This document shows positions 11,785-23,430 of a stretch of 64,000 bases of DNA, one piece after another (positions within the stretch are counted from its first letter, which is position 1; each line of letters starts with the position of its first letter). The notes beneath the pieces are model-generated. The model worked only from the letters and a program-made list of their open reading frames with translations, was not told where the DNA came from and made no database searches. This DNA is from Hirudo medicinalis. Taxonomy: Eukaryota > Annelida > Clitellata > Hirudinida > Hirudinidae. The position numbers and the translations under genes are program-made. The DNA lies in assembly GCA_011800805.1 (NCBI GenBank), contig MPNW01000127.1, positions 62,001-126,000 on the forward strand, given 5' to 3'.

Positions 11785-12890
11785 TGCTTGCTGATGCAAA
11801 TATAAGCCGGCGGATATTTTATAGCCATTTTGAATATTGTTTTTTTGAATCTTAAAAAAAATGGTTTCAGGTCTTTTATATTCAAATTTACTCAAAGTTA
11901 CAATTTTATAAAAGTGCAAGACGACCTAATCTACCAAAATTATCAACTACTGTCTCTGATACAGTTACCCGGCATAATTTTAAGAGCGCTGTGATATTTT
12001 ACGATAACTTTTGACTGAACTATTTTTTCAAACCCAAATTTCGATAAGTTACTTGGTAGAAAAGTTTATCAAATTCGGAAATTTTTGTGTGATCCGATGA
12101 TATATTCCAGAAATATGCGTTAAAATCGCAAATATGCATTTTTCGCATATCTTCATATCTTTGAGTTTCCTGTAATGTAAGACGTTAATAAGGGTTCCAA
12201 ATTATGTTATTAATTCAAATAAAGTGCCATTATGATGTCCACTGTCCATTCTTTTCCACACATCTTGACTTCGTTGATGATATCAATTGTTCCAGTTGTT
12301 TTCGCGAGATTTTCCAGTCCCATAATCAAACACATGTTTTACCCATTCCAGCTGTCTATCCTCTTTCTTTGGGAGTTTTTAACGACATTGATATTAATCA
12401 ATTATAATCAATATTGATTATTATGCACTTGCGTGAAACCGCTGATAAAGATTTGACGATCACATTGATACATCAATAAATTCGTTTCTAACTTTATTAT
12501 AAGATTTCGTAATGACATTTAAATTATATAACCAAATTTGAGGTTATAAAATTCATATTTAAGAAAGTTATGCGAAAATTCTGGCGCTCTTAAAGATATG
12601 ACGACCACTGTATTTCAATATATTGATGTATGGATAGAATGTGGGGATAGTCCATTCAATCTGTCAGCTAGCATCGTAGACCGAAGATAAGTTTTTAAAC
12701 TTTCGAGAGTCGAAAAACTTTTCATTACCAGCTGTTGTGGATGGTCATATAGCCTAAATGAATAGAATCATTCTAACATTTGAATATAAATCATTGTGTG
12801 CCCAATATACAGTAAATCAATAAATAATCTACAAAATTTGAGATTGCTCGCCCAACGTCTTTAACTTGATGCCATTTTACCCAACATTAC
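11785..12890 (-). mobile_element. hAT-type relic, copy 2, interrupted by another transposon
   Basis: The blocks 11785-11961 and 12611-12890 match copy 1 at 1618-2075 in order and orientation. They share GCTTGCTGATGCAAA, AAGCCGGCGGATATTTTA and TCTGTCAGCTAGCATC. In the second block the minus strand again gives the hAT dimerisation segment, more decayed. Copy 1 is continuous across the point where copy 2 is split, which proves a later insertion here. Confidence 0.75.
11962..12610. mobile_element. Tc1/mariner-type nonautonomous element with TA duplication
   Basis: The element begins CAGTTACCCGG and continues to TTTAAGAGCGC. Its other end, read inward on the minus strand, begins CAGTGGTCGTC and also reaches TTTAAGAGCGC, giving imperfect terminal inverted repeats of about 27 bp. 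It is flanked by TA at 11960-11961 and 12611-12612. The uninterrupted hAT copy at about 1795 has one continuous sequence there. CAGT termini and a TA target duplication are the hallmarks of Tc1/mariner. At 649 bp with no transposase motif, it is an internal deletion derivative of the family represented at 725-1440. Confidence 0.8.
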
Positions 12891-13061
12891 CTATTTGATG
12901 ATAACGATTTTTGAGAAGTTACAAGACTACAACAATGGATCAACAACGACAATTCTAGTTTTACCAAATCTACTAATATTTTCGTCCAAAGTCGTAAATT
13001 ATTGAAATAAAATAATTTTTTTATCTTAGATTTTAAAAAGCAATGTTTGTTATTACATCAC

Positions 13062-13504
13062 TTAGTGGAACTGGCTATGATTTTGCATTAAAACTTGTGG
13101 CTCTGGCCATGCTTGTGGTATTCGTAAAAAGAGTACTGGATTTCGCAAATTAAAACCAGAAAGCCAATCTTCACCAGCAATAGAGTTAGCGGACCAATGA
13201 TGAAGAAATTTCACATTAAATCTAGCAGCACACTGGTAGGCAAGAACTCGTGCAACTTTAGGCGACAGTCCATAGTGCATATCACCAGCAGTTATTAAAT
13301 ATTTGGAAATCAATTTTTCCCGTTCATCAGAAAAAAGTTTTCGATTTGATATATAGCCAGAAATTGGCATCGCTGCATTAACTTCACGGGCCACTTTAAC
13401 CTTCTGAATATATCAGCACAGTGTTGAATAGTGAATCTTGTAATTTTTGCAGTCTGTCTCAAACTAGATCTATTATCAATAAATGATGTTGCTGCTTCTA
13501 ACAT
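13062..13504 (-). mobile_element. Pogo/Tigger-type (CENP-B HTH) transposase relic
   Basis: Two overlapping minus-strand frames belong together. The first reads LEAATSFIDNRSSLRQTAK, like a Psq-type helix-turn-helix. The second, in another frame, has FSDEREKLISKYLITAGDMH, YGLSPKVARVLAYQ, then GEDWLSGFNLRNP. This is the CENP-B-type HTH segment typical of Tigger/jerky-like transposases (..E..LV.YL..A...GLT...VR.LAY, G..WL.GFL.R.P). A frameshift separates the two parts and no DDE domain follows, so this is an N-terminal remnant. Confidence 0.7.
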
Positions 13505-14585
13505 TACTGCTTACCAAACATCTTTCAGTAGTTCTTTTGTAATTTCTCATGCTAAGGGTTAAACTACATTTCAAATTTAAAATAAAAATTGTTAGTTAAA
13601 ACATTCATTTTCAAATATAAATATTTTTATGCGAATTTGCCATTGTGTGATCAATTTACTGAAAAAAGATCAAGATTTGATAGAAAATTGAACAATAAAA
13701 TTGTCCCGATAAACGAAAAACTATATTATATATAGAAAAAACTTTGTCGAAAGAAAAGCGCGGAAAGTTTATTTGTAATTTTTAATACCGATTTGATTGT
13801 AGTTCCATGAAAATAAATATTTTAGAGCTTTTTTCCAAATTTTGAAGGTTAACATATTATTAACGGTCAAGGGGGGCGGGGGGAAATCTTACGACCGCCT
13901 TCAATCGACTTTTTGATACAAAATTTCTTTGATCATGTTGAGTTGCAATAAAACAACTAGATGCATTTTCAATTTAAATTTCATATCAGTTTATGACAAC
14001 AATAAATATTAAATAAAATAAAAATAGTTCGCTAGATTAAAAGTTATCAAAACACAAATATTTACTTTTTATTGCCGAAACCAAAAAAAGTCGTCTGCCA
14101 AGCATAAATTTTAAACTTCCACCAAACAAATTAGTTTACATTGACATAAAAACAATTCTATACAAGTTAGGCTAGTTTATTTTACGCTAAAATTTTATTG
14201 CGCTCATACGCAGGTGCTGTTGCAACCTACCCCTGTTGCATTTAACCCCCGGTCTCCCCTATCTTGCTCCTGTTGTTCGGAGCAGACAATATTACATTCC
14301 TATATCAATTGAAGAAGTGTTGCAAATGTTGGTGTACGATGGAAGTAGTGAAGGGGATAAGAAAAGTAATTAATGTTTACCGGCTTCAGGGTACTACTCT
14401 GATTTAGGTTTGGTTAAATATAATTTAAACATGCTTTAAATGTTAACAAGGGAACATAAATTATTTTAAAAAGTTGCACTAGATTAACTATCTTTCAATT
14501 TCATGGGCGAAAAAGTAAATAAATAAAACAAAGAGGTACCGCACTAGCCGACCTAAGATCCGATTCATGAAACATCGTTCGAGTC
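13505..14585. other. AT-rich intergenic stretch before METTL16
   Basis: No coding motif or clear repeat was seen. A G-rich run at about 13870-13884 and a C-rich patch at 14225-14260 stand out from the AT-rich background. The METTL16 promoter should lie in the last few hundred bases, but no core element is obvious. Confidence 0.35.
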
Positions 14586-16741
14586 ATGGCTTTTAATAAT
14601 CGGATGCATCCCAGAAATATTTACAAAACAAAAAAACCGGATTTTAAAGTGTTGGCTTCGAAATACGAGCAATTCAAAAGAGATGTTGAAGTGGATGAAA
14701 AGGGAAAAGTGAAACTTGATTTCAAGAATCCTGCCCATCTCAAATCTCTTACCTGGGCTTTACTAAAGGATGATTTTGACCTGGACATCACTATTCCACT
14801 TAATAGATTAATTCCAACAGTTCCTCTAAGATTAAACTATATTTTGTGGATTGAAGATATTTTTAGATTTAAAGGTTCAACACAACTGCATGGAATTGAT
14901 TTAGGTACTTGTAAAAATGAATTGACACAAAGCATTAGTACATTTACAAACTTTTATTTTTGTGTAATAGGATGTGGGTCAACATGCATATATTCTCTGT
15001 TGGGTGCTAAGAAGAATTCCTGGAAGTTTTTGGCAGCCGAAGCAGATTTGGGAAATTATGAAAACGCCTTGAAAAATGTTCAGGAAAATCATTTAGCCTC
15101 AATAATAAATGGTGATTTTTTAATTAATTTTTTTAAGCAATTTGTGTCACAGGAATAATTTCAATCTGGTTTAAATTTTGCCCTAGTGAAGAAAGTTTCA
15201 TCTTCATCAACATTGGGTGATGTTCTGGATTGTGCTGAAGAAAACTATGACTTTTGTATGTGCAATCCTCCTTTCTTTGAGAGCAGTCTTGATGCATGGG
15301 GCATCACAAATTCCAGATCTGATTCACGTCCAGAGCCTAATTCTGTAAGCACTGCCAGTGAATTAGAATCCATTTATCCCGGAGGAGAGGTGGAATTTGT
15401 CAAAAATGTTATTATTGAACCAAGTCTGAAGCTGAGAAATAAAGTAATGTAGGTTGCACTTGCTTGGATTACTTTTATCTGATCCATAAATATTTATTTT
15501 ACAATTCAGAAGAAGGTCTGCTGAATTATTTTATTATTTATTTAGTAATGGATAGAAATTTATTTATTAATGAATGGAAGTGTATTAACTGTGATTATAC
15601 GTTAATTTCTTTTACAGGATTTACACAACCATGTTAGGAAAGAAAAGCAGTGTTAAAGTTCTTGCTTCGGCTCTCAAAGAAAATAATGTGAGCTTGAAAA
15701 TTTACATAAAATTTGACATGCATTTCCAAAAAAAAGCCAAAATCTATGCAAGTTATTTCTAAGTTTAGGCTACTGTTTTGTATTTGCAAAAAGTAATTTG
15801 TCATGGTTTAATATAATTTGTGGTCATATTAATGATTTATGTATTGTGAACCAATTAGGTTTTAAGAAGTGATTTAAAAGTTATAACTTTCAGATAAAAA
15901 ATGTATCAACGACTGAATTTTGTCAAGGAAATACAATGAGGTGGGGTCTGGCTTGGACGTTTTCTTCTGAAGTCAAAATGCCAGTAATTTACAAATGTTT
16001 GCTTCTTTGATTTAATTTCTCATCCATTAATTATTTTGTATATTGAATACTTTCACTGTATTATCTTCTCCATAATTTTGATGGCACATTTGCTGAATAA
16101 TTATTTTGGAAGGAATGTCCCAAGCATTTGCCAGATTCTGCACCTCTGGTTTTGAATCTTGGAAAAGAACACTCAATTCAACAAATGAAAACTATATTGG
16201 AAAATGTTCTAGGAGCATTAAAGGTTTTGAATTATAAGTTGCATGGACTTAACACGTGTGATTGTGACTAGCAAGAAAAATTTAACTGCTTATCTAACTG
16301 CTATTTTTGAAAAATTTTCAGATAAAATATTCAGAAACTGAAACAGAAAAATTCAAATGTGAGATGATTTCCTGGTCTGCAACTGCTTATGAGAACACAT
16401 GGATCCACCAGAGGAGGAAAAGAAGGAAGATGGAGAGGGAGATTGATCAAGACGAGGAACCTCGGAGCAAAAAGTTGAAGGCCGACACATCTTCCGAAGG
16501 TCGTCGTGATGTGATAACGGAGCACGAGCAAGTTGTTACTGCTGAAGCTCAGAAATCTTATACTGATAATCTTGAAAATGACAGAAGTTACATTCTTTGT
16601 TTTGATTTGAATTTGACCAATGAAAATTCAAACAAAGCACTCAAATTCATTTGGAAGGATGGAGCCTCCAAAGAACTCTTGCATCAAGTTTTTCAGTATT
16701 TCAAGAATTATTTTGAAAAAAATAAACATTTAGGTACTTAA
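14586..16741 (+). CDS. METTL16: METTL16 RNA N6-adenosine methyltransferase
   Basis: Methylates adenosine in structured RNA; family members modify U6 snRNA and MAT2A hairpins using S-adenosylmethionine. Seven exons give an intact 470-residue frame: 14586-14904, 14971-15111, 15187-15448, 15618-15687, 15894-15983, 16113-16223, 16322-16741. The start gives an N-terminus like that of METTL16 (MHPRNIY, PDF..LASKY, LIPTVPLRLNY). GIDLGCGSTCIYSLLG is the cofactor loop, FCMCNPPFF carries the catalytic NPPF, and EFCQGNTMRWGLAW is also diagnostic. After a basic linker (RRKRRKME) the C-terminus (SYILCFDLNL...HQVFQYFKNYF) looks like the vertebrate-conserved RNA-binding region, shorter than in humans. The exon 3 donor at 15449 is chosen because it keeps the frame into MIYTTMLGKK. 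Confidence 0.93.
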
Positions 16742-16813
16742 AATGTCTATCATGGCTGACTTGAACTGTTTCCCAAAGACTTCTTACAAACGGATCGTTA
16801 CTCAATTTTTTTT

Positions 16814-18201
16814 TTACTTTCTTGGTGCAATGATGCCTTCCAGTTGTGTCTGAAAGTTATGAATAAATCTGATAATTTAAAATAATCTTTTTAAAGTTTC
16901 TTATTATCGGAACATGCATATTATTTCGTTTAATTAATACCATAATTCTTCAAACCTTAAGTTGTTGATTGGTTTTTTTGAGAAATTGAATCTCGTCCGC
17001 ATATTTTTTGTCTTCTAGCGACTTTTGTTCCTGGTGCCGCCTCTCCATCTGTTCATACTTTGCCTTTTGTTCATTCAGTTGCTTCTCCAAATCATTCTTT
17101 TCAGCCTTGAGAAGTTCAATCTACAGGAAGATTCTCATTAATTCAATGATTTACTTTTTTTTAATTAAAAAATCGTTATTGGATGTATTCAATACAAAGA
17201 ACTATTAGGATTGGGTGTTATTAGGCAGATATTTAATGGTCTAATATTTAATTGGTAAATATTTAATTAGCTCTTAACCGTTTCGATCATGTCACTCTTT
17301 CCCTGTTCTGACTGCAGTGCTTTCCTCATTCCGAAAGCTATGCTACTCTCGTACAAGGTTTGGTAAGCAGCCAGAGTCATCAGTATTTCATCTCTGATCC
17401 TAACCAGCAGCAATCCTCTCTCGGCACAGTTTATCGTCACTTGTCTTATCACTTCATCTACAAGTTATGGTGACATGGTATTTGAGTGCATCATGTTTAG
17501 AGTTATTATAGAAAATAAATATCAATTTTTATTGTGACATAGCAAATTGATGTAAGTAACATCAGAGATTGTTTGATAGTGGATAAATGAATGACAGAAG
17601 TACCGAAGCACTGGGTATACAGTTCTCTTCTGACTGGGCAAATTCCAGTTTCTCTTGCCTGGCACTGTTTAAGTCTCCTATCTAATTCCTCCTGGATGCT
17701 TACAACTTCTAGACGAGTAGCCGGTGTGCTTGAGACATGCTGGACCCATAGCTGATTATTTTCTGCCCACTCTCTAAGAAGATAATCACAGATATTGATT
17801 ACAAAATGTCTGAGTTCGTGAAATTTATAAACTGTATTATTTAATAAAGATAAGAAAAATATATCATTATTGAGATTTAGTGAAAAGGGCTTTGCTGGAC
17901 TCTTGCAAGACCTTGGAGGAAGTATGGAATCTAAAATATCCTCCATCTGATGTATTTTGGTGTCATCTGTCAGTTTCTGTTTTATGGAAATAGGTGAAGG
18001 TGATGGAACCAACAGACTGTCAAACATAGGTGACGATAGAGCTCTCTTTGCATTTTTCTAATCAAATTTTAAAATTAATTGTGAGATACAATTAATAAGT
18101 AGCAAAAACTATTAACTTACTTTGACATTCCTCTTGTCATTATTTTTGCAGATTGATATTGGATTTTCATACTTAAGCAAAGAATCACTAGGATGCAACA
18201 T
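16814..18201 (-). CDS. DNALI1: DNALI1/p28 axonemal dynein light intermediate chain
   Basis: Subunit of inner-arm axonemal dyneins, binding the heavy chain in cilia and sperm tails. Six exons give 258 residues: 18201-18121, 18057-17912, 17773-17604, 17457-17279, 17120-16956, 16849-16814. The length equals the usual family size. Diagnostic blocks in order are ILPPREWAENNQLWVQHVSS, QARETGICPVRRELYTQCF, VTINCAERGLLLVRIRDEI, AYQTLYESSIAFGMRKALQ and a C-terminal coiled coil ending QLEGIIAPRK. The N-terminus (MLHPSDSLLKYENP) fits the family start. The gene faces METTL16 tail to tail, with stops 72 bp apart. Confidence 0.95.
16862..16867 (+). terminator. METTL16: AATAAA, candidate METTL16 poly(A) signal
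   Basis: This is the first canonical AATAAA after the METTL16 stop, about 120 bp downstream. If used, the METTL16 3' UTR runs antisense through the last DNALI1 coding exon (16814-16849). Confidence 0.4.
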
Positions 18202-19148
18202 GATTCTGATAAGCTATCCTTCTCAACTCAGAAGCACCTTGGCTGCGTTGCCAAGGTATACGGATTACTAAACTCAGCTAAAAATAATCATTTAAAAACT
18301 TTAAATTTTAAGTAATATTTTGAACATGTGATAAAATATTAAATGAATTACTTGCATAAATAGATAATGTTTCAATTAAATATAAAATATGACCGGTATG
18401 TGGTTTTATGTTATGCAAATTAAATATAAATGTGTCTTGCATTAACAAAAGTCAAAAGTTTTAAAAATAATGTGTACCTCAGAAGAATTATTGCTTAATT
18501 AATTTTAATTTTTTGGTGCTTGCTGTTTACAACATTGAATAAATATCGGTCATTAATATGTCACGGATTACCGTATCGTGAAAGGAAATATAACATAAGA
18601 CGGTTCGATTTATTTGTTTTGTATAATTTAAGCGGGTTAGATCAATATAATAAAATTTTACTCTAAATTTCGTGTCTTTCAAATATACTCAAGTTATGCA
18701 TATTTCACTTAAATCCAACGCCATTCGATTGTCGCATTGAAACATTATTTAATTCAAATCGTGCTATATTTTTGTTATACCTAATTGCAAAGGTAATGCG
18801 AATTTTAATACTAGTTAAACAGTGAAATTAGATGCAAATATATTGGCTTGCTGCAATTTTTTAATTGAGGGGCTGGGCAATCTGGTTAAAAAAAAGTTTA
18901 ATGGCATTTGCTGAAATTATTGAAATGCATAGATTACTTGACCCAATTGAAGCATCATGCAGGCTTTATCAAAAACGGTCTTACAATGTTAATAAATATT
19001 CCTTATTTTGCATTGATTCCTCGGTTCATATGTTGAATATGTTTTATAAAAGTATTACTGAAATACAGATTTTCTTCTTTTAATGCTCTTAAGCATGTCA
19101 TCAAGACACGTATATTATATGTATTTCTAAATGTGAAATTTTTAAAGG
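18202..19148. other. Divergent intergenic region between DNALI1 and RPRD2
   Basis: About 950 bp of AT-rich DNA separates the two divergent start codons. Promoters for both genes must lie here. An open frame at 18865-19083 (+) carries no recognisable motif and was not accepted. Confidence 0.4.
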
Positions 19149-22100
19149 ATGGCAGCAAAACAGCTGGATACATCACTGGTGGAGAAGAAATTTTCCTCAG
19201 CCAGAGCAACTCCTGATAGCATTCAGAGTGTGGCTCTCTGGACCCTCACCCATAAATCCCAGTGTGATCAAATAGTTGCTACTTGGCTTTCAGTTCTTAA
19301 GACATGTGCGTTTACTGTTAGCTCTCTATGATTCTCCTGTTTTAATTCATCGATACATCTTATGTCAAATAAATGACATTAAATATGGTTATCTTGAATT
19401 TTATTAGTCTTTGCATTTCTTAAAGGAATGTAAATATAAATATTTAAAAAATTTTGTGTTAATGGCATTGAATACAAGCTCATATTTGTCAACACCATTG
19501 ATCTCTCTTTATAGCTAAAATTGAGAAAAGACTGACATTGTTTTACATATGCAATGAAATTGTGCAAACATGTCGCAAGAAGCATGCCATAATATACAAA
19601 GATGCTTTCAAAGAAGTTCTTAGAGATGCAGCTATCCTTGCAAGGTTAGCTTTTTTAACTGCTGCTGTTCTTTGGATGACATGTTAAAATAACTCATTTA
19701 TTTAGGGATAAGAGCATCAGTGATAACGTCAAAAGGATTTTTAAGATATGGCAAGAAAGAGGTACCTATGACAAGGATTTTGTGCTGGAGCTAACAAACT
19801 TACTCAGTGAGTCTCTTTTTAAAGTCTTGAAGCATTTGAAACATTTGGTTTTCATTTGGTATTGGCACTACTGTCAAATTGAGGAAAACATTCAAGTGAT
19901 GTTTAATTTTGCAGTAATTAATTCCATTTAAATCATTAATCTAATCATTTGTTTTGGTTTTTCACGATGCACTTATAATATTTAAGATAAATTAATTAAA
20001 ATATATTGTATTGATACAGCTGGTGCCAAGGTTCAACCTTCCAGCTCCAAACTTTTGTCTGAATTCAATGTGAGGAGGACTTTCATGGCAATCATTAATT
20101 TGTTTAATGAATCATAATTTCTGTAAATATTTCCATTTCAGCCTGCTACTTTGAGGGAAACTTTGAAGGAGTTTGTCAGTAAGGAGCTGCACTGAATGAT
20201 AAAAAGAGATCACTCACATCTGTGAATGTGGAGCTCAATAGTAAACAAATTGCAAGGCTATTTAAAGGTTAACAGTTACTGTTTGTTGTTAATTCTCGTT
20301 TTTAAGGTTAACGAGTCCTGAGTCTGTGCATCCATAATAAATAAATTTATCTTTAAAGATCGCAACCAAGGCAAACAATACAGCCAACAAATCAAAGATT
20401 CACTTGCAAATCTGACCGAATTTGTTAGCCAAATGGAAAATATGATTGTGGAAAGAGTTTCCGTGATTGACAAACTTGAATGTGCTCTGCTTTTTTATGA
20501 GACACAATATGGAGAAGCCAAAATTGTTACAAATGTAACCTATTTTATTCAAATCATTTGCTGGTGTAGCTTAATTTTTACGCAAAATTTTTAATTTTTA
20601 AGGCTTATCGCAACTTTGGCAATAGGATTAAAAATTTACAAAAGAAACTTGAGGAACAGAAGAAGATTCTTCCTTCTCCAGCCAGTCCAGTCCCATCACC
20701 CCCTACAGATGCTCCCTCCCCAGTTGACAGTCTAAATGGTGATTGCAACAGAGATAATATGGAAATGGTTGACATGGATTTGTCGGACGAAGAGGTGGCC
20801 GCAGGAACTTCTACCTCAGGTACAATTTGGAGTTGTGGATCAGAAATGATCTTATGGAGCTTAATTTGTTTAGTAATTTTAAAACCATGTGTGCATCATT
20901 ATTACTTCCACAATTTGAATTTTTTATCTTTACCTCATTATTACTTTAGATACACCTGCCACACTCCATCAATCATATGCAACATCTGGTCAAGTGCCCC
21001 TGATCCCTACGAGTCATGGCATCAATTCTTTGTATTGTGCTGCCAACAGTTTTATAAATCATCCGCCTCCATTTAGAAATCCAAGCATTTTGGATATTAC
21101 ACGGCCACCACCAAATGGCTCTCCTCGATTTCAATCCTCTTTCCAGCATCGGCCCTTCACCAACCCCGTGTTCTACAACCAATTTCGATCACCTCTGGCT
21201 GCAACTCAACATTCTCAATTTCAACACACAAATGAGGCCTTGACAGCACCTTTAACATCAAACTCACAATTTATTAAATCTCAGACAACATCAATGGATG
21301 ACACATCTGTGGGCACTCAAAAGTCTGAGATGTCATTTACAAATAACCTGGCATCTTCAGAAGTAATATCTCAACAAAGCCTTAATGCAGTTGGCAACTC
21401 TTTTGTTACCAGCAGCTCTTGGAAAACAGCAAATGAGGGACATTTCACCAATTCTGCAAACTCTTATACCAATCCTCAGATTAGATTTTCTGGAACTCAA
21501 GAAACTGCAAGTCATCCCATTGACTCTGTGAAACCGACGAACGCTGCGGTTCCTGAGGGCATCCTCAATTCTGGCCACATAACACAGAATAGCAATGCAG
21601 AGAAGTCGATGGATCCATTTTCTCTTTTGGACCAACTTTTGGCTCAAAGTAGAAAGTCAGAAAAAACTTCCAATGGCAGCCAAAAGTCTCTCTTTGATTT
21701 ACTGGCAAATAATGCCAAACCAACATCAGTGACATCTCTGGCTTCTGCTTCTTCGACGCCTGTTTTGGACGATGTTCAGAGTTCGAATGAAAAAATTCAG
21801 TTTAATGGACTCAATCGTCCTTCACATGTTGAAGCAGCTCAAGTGGATCTGGCATGTGATTCAGAAGCATTTTCTGTCAATAATGTTAACCAAACAAACC
21901 CCAGTATTGCTCTGGAAAAGAATATATTGTCCACAGTTTCTGATATAAAACCTGACGTTTTTGAGATTCTCAAAAGCATCGTGAATTCTACCAAACAACC
22001 GGCTCCAACTGAGAAAGATGTTCAGGTTTCGAATCTGTCTCCGTCTCTGTCCTCCAGTAAGCAGACTCAAGAAAATGATTGCAGCCATTACACTACTGCA

Positions 22101-22730
22101 GAGTCAGATTTCATGCAACATGAGGTTTCAAGAGAGCCTACCATAGATTCTCAAAATCAATATTACTCTGAAGAGCAATATGACGATCCATCATTTGCTA
22201 GTGAAAATGAAAATGATTCCATGCAAGACAGAAATTTCTCTCCACCTACTGTGGTTCCTCCTAGTGGACCCCTGGTTGCTCCAAAGTGTTTCTTTGAGAT
22301 CTACACAAATGTGGCTGGAAACTTTGGAGATCCAGAGGATGGAGAGATGGATGTCATGGATCCTTCCATGTCGGACATTCATGATGATTCCACGATGCTC
22401 CCTGGGCCACAAGAACAAGATTTCGATTGTTATGATAATTATGAAAGCCATGACAACTACTATCCTGAAGATGACCTTAATGGCCAAAATTTCATTCCTG
22501 AAGTTTGCGAAGACTTCGGAGAGCATGTTGTTTACAATGACCATATGCCATTTAACGAAAATAATTACTTACCTCCAAGGCCACATTTCAATTTTAGGCC
22601 TGATTTCAACAGGAATCATTTTAACAGAAATGTTAGATTTGCACCTCCCCGTCCTCCCGGCTTTCATGAATTTCCTAGGCAACGATTTCCCGAACCAAGG
22701 TTTTTTGGAAGGGGCTACTTCCCTAGGTGA
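19149..22730 (+). CDS. RPRD2: RPRD2-type CID protein (RNA polymerase II CTD binding)
   Basis: RPRD proteins bind the RNA polymerase II C-terminal tail through a CTD-interaction domain. Exons: 19149-19305, 19515-19644, 19706-19806, 20020-20069, 20142-20267, 20359-20534, 20603-20819, 20950-22730. The CID shows SIQSVALWTLTHK, LFYICNEIVQTCRKKHAIIY and VKRIFKIWQERGTYD. A coiled-coil segment follows (ALLFYETQYGEAKIV, NRIKNLQKKLEEQ). Then come a Pro/Ser stretch (SPVPSPPTDAPSP), an acidic block (VDMDLSDEE) and a long low-complexity tail ending FGRGYFPR, all as in RPRD2. Exon 5 is one base short: near 20185 the frame hits TGA, while the next frame continues the homology (ALNDKKRSLTSV). With one extra base the protein would be about 912 residues. 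It is either a sequencing error or a broken allele. Confidence 0.9.
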
Positions 22731-23430
22731 AGTCACCGACAGTTTCGTACTGATTGTTGTTGTGCATTGTTATTTTTACAGATTTGTTAATACAATATTA
22801 TTGCTAAGGACATTACTTTGCATTGTCATTATTATATTTGTTTTCATTATTACTAATGCAATACACTTGTGATCAGATCATGTGTTTCAAAATTGGTAAA
22901 TCTCGCATGGCTTTCGCTTTTATTGCTACTGCACTTCAGATGATCCATTCATAAAAGTTTCAAAGCGCACAAGAGACAAGGAAAATTATTTTAAAGGCTG
23001 AGCACAAAATTCTTGGACAATTTTGGTTGGCAGAACTAAATTGGATTAAATGAGTGAATTCTTAAATTGCTGATTTCTGGCACTTGTTTGCTAAAATTCA
23101 GATTTATTATTCGCTATTAAGCTGGAGTGCTTTTAGTTCTGAAGATAGAAATATTTAATTAGTCAAGTTATAGAAATAGCCCGAGGAATAATTTCAGTCT
23201 TTCAGTTTCTGGATGCTTACCAGAAGCTAATTTATCACACTTTAAAGTCCAAATGTTTGGGAGTTTTGGGTTTTGGAGCCATCTGGCAACTCAGGACAAA
23301 TGGTTAAAAGGAATAAACTCGAATCCTTCAAACACAAAGTTCAACAAATTCCAAATTCGTTGTTTCTTTAGAACTAGTAGAAAAAAATGTTTAGAAAACA
23401 ATCTTATGTACAAATACATTCACGAGAACT
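22731..23430. other. Convergent spacer between RPRD2 and ZC3H4
   Basis: About 700 bp between two stop codons facing each other. It should contain both 3' UTRs. No further gene is visible. Confidence 0.45.

Noticed and set aside
12204..12417. Two overlapping 60-codon frames
   Set aside because: They lie inside the nonautonomous Tc1/mariner element and match no transposase.
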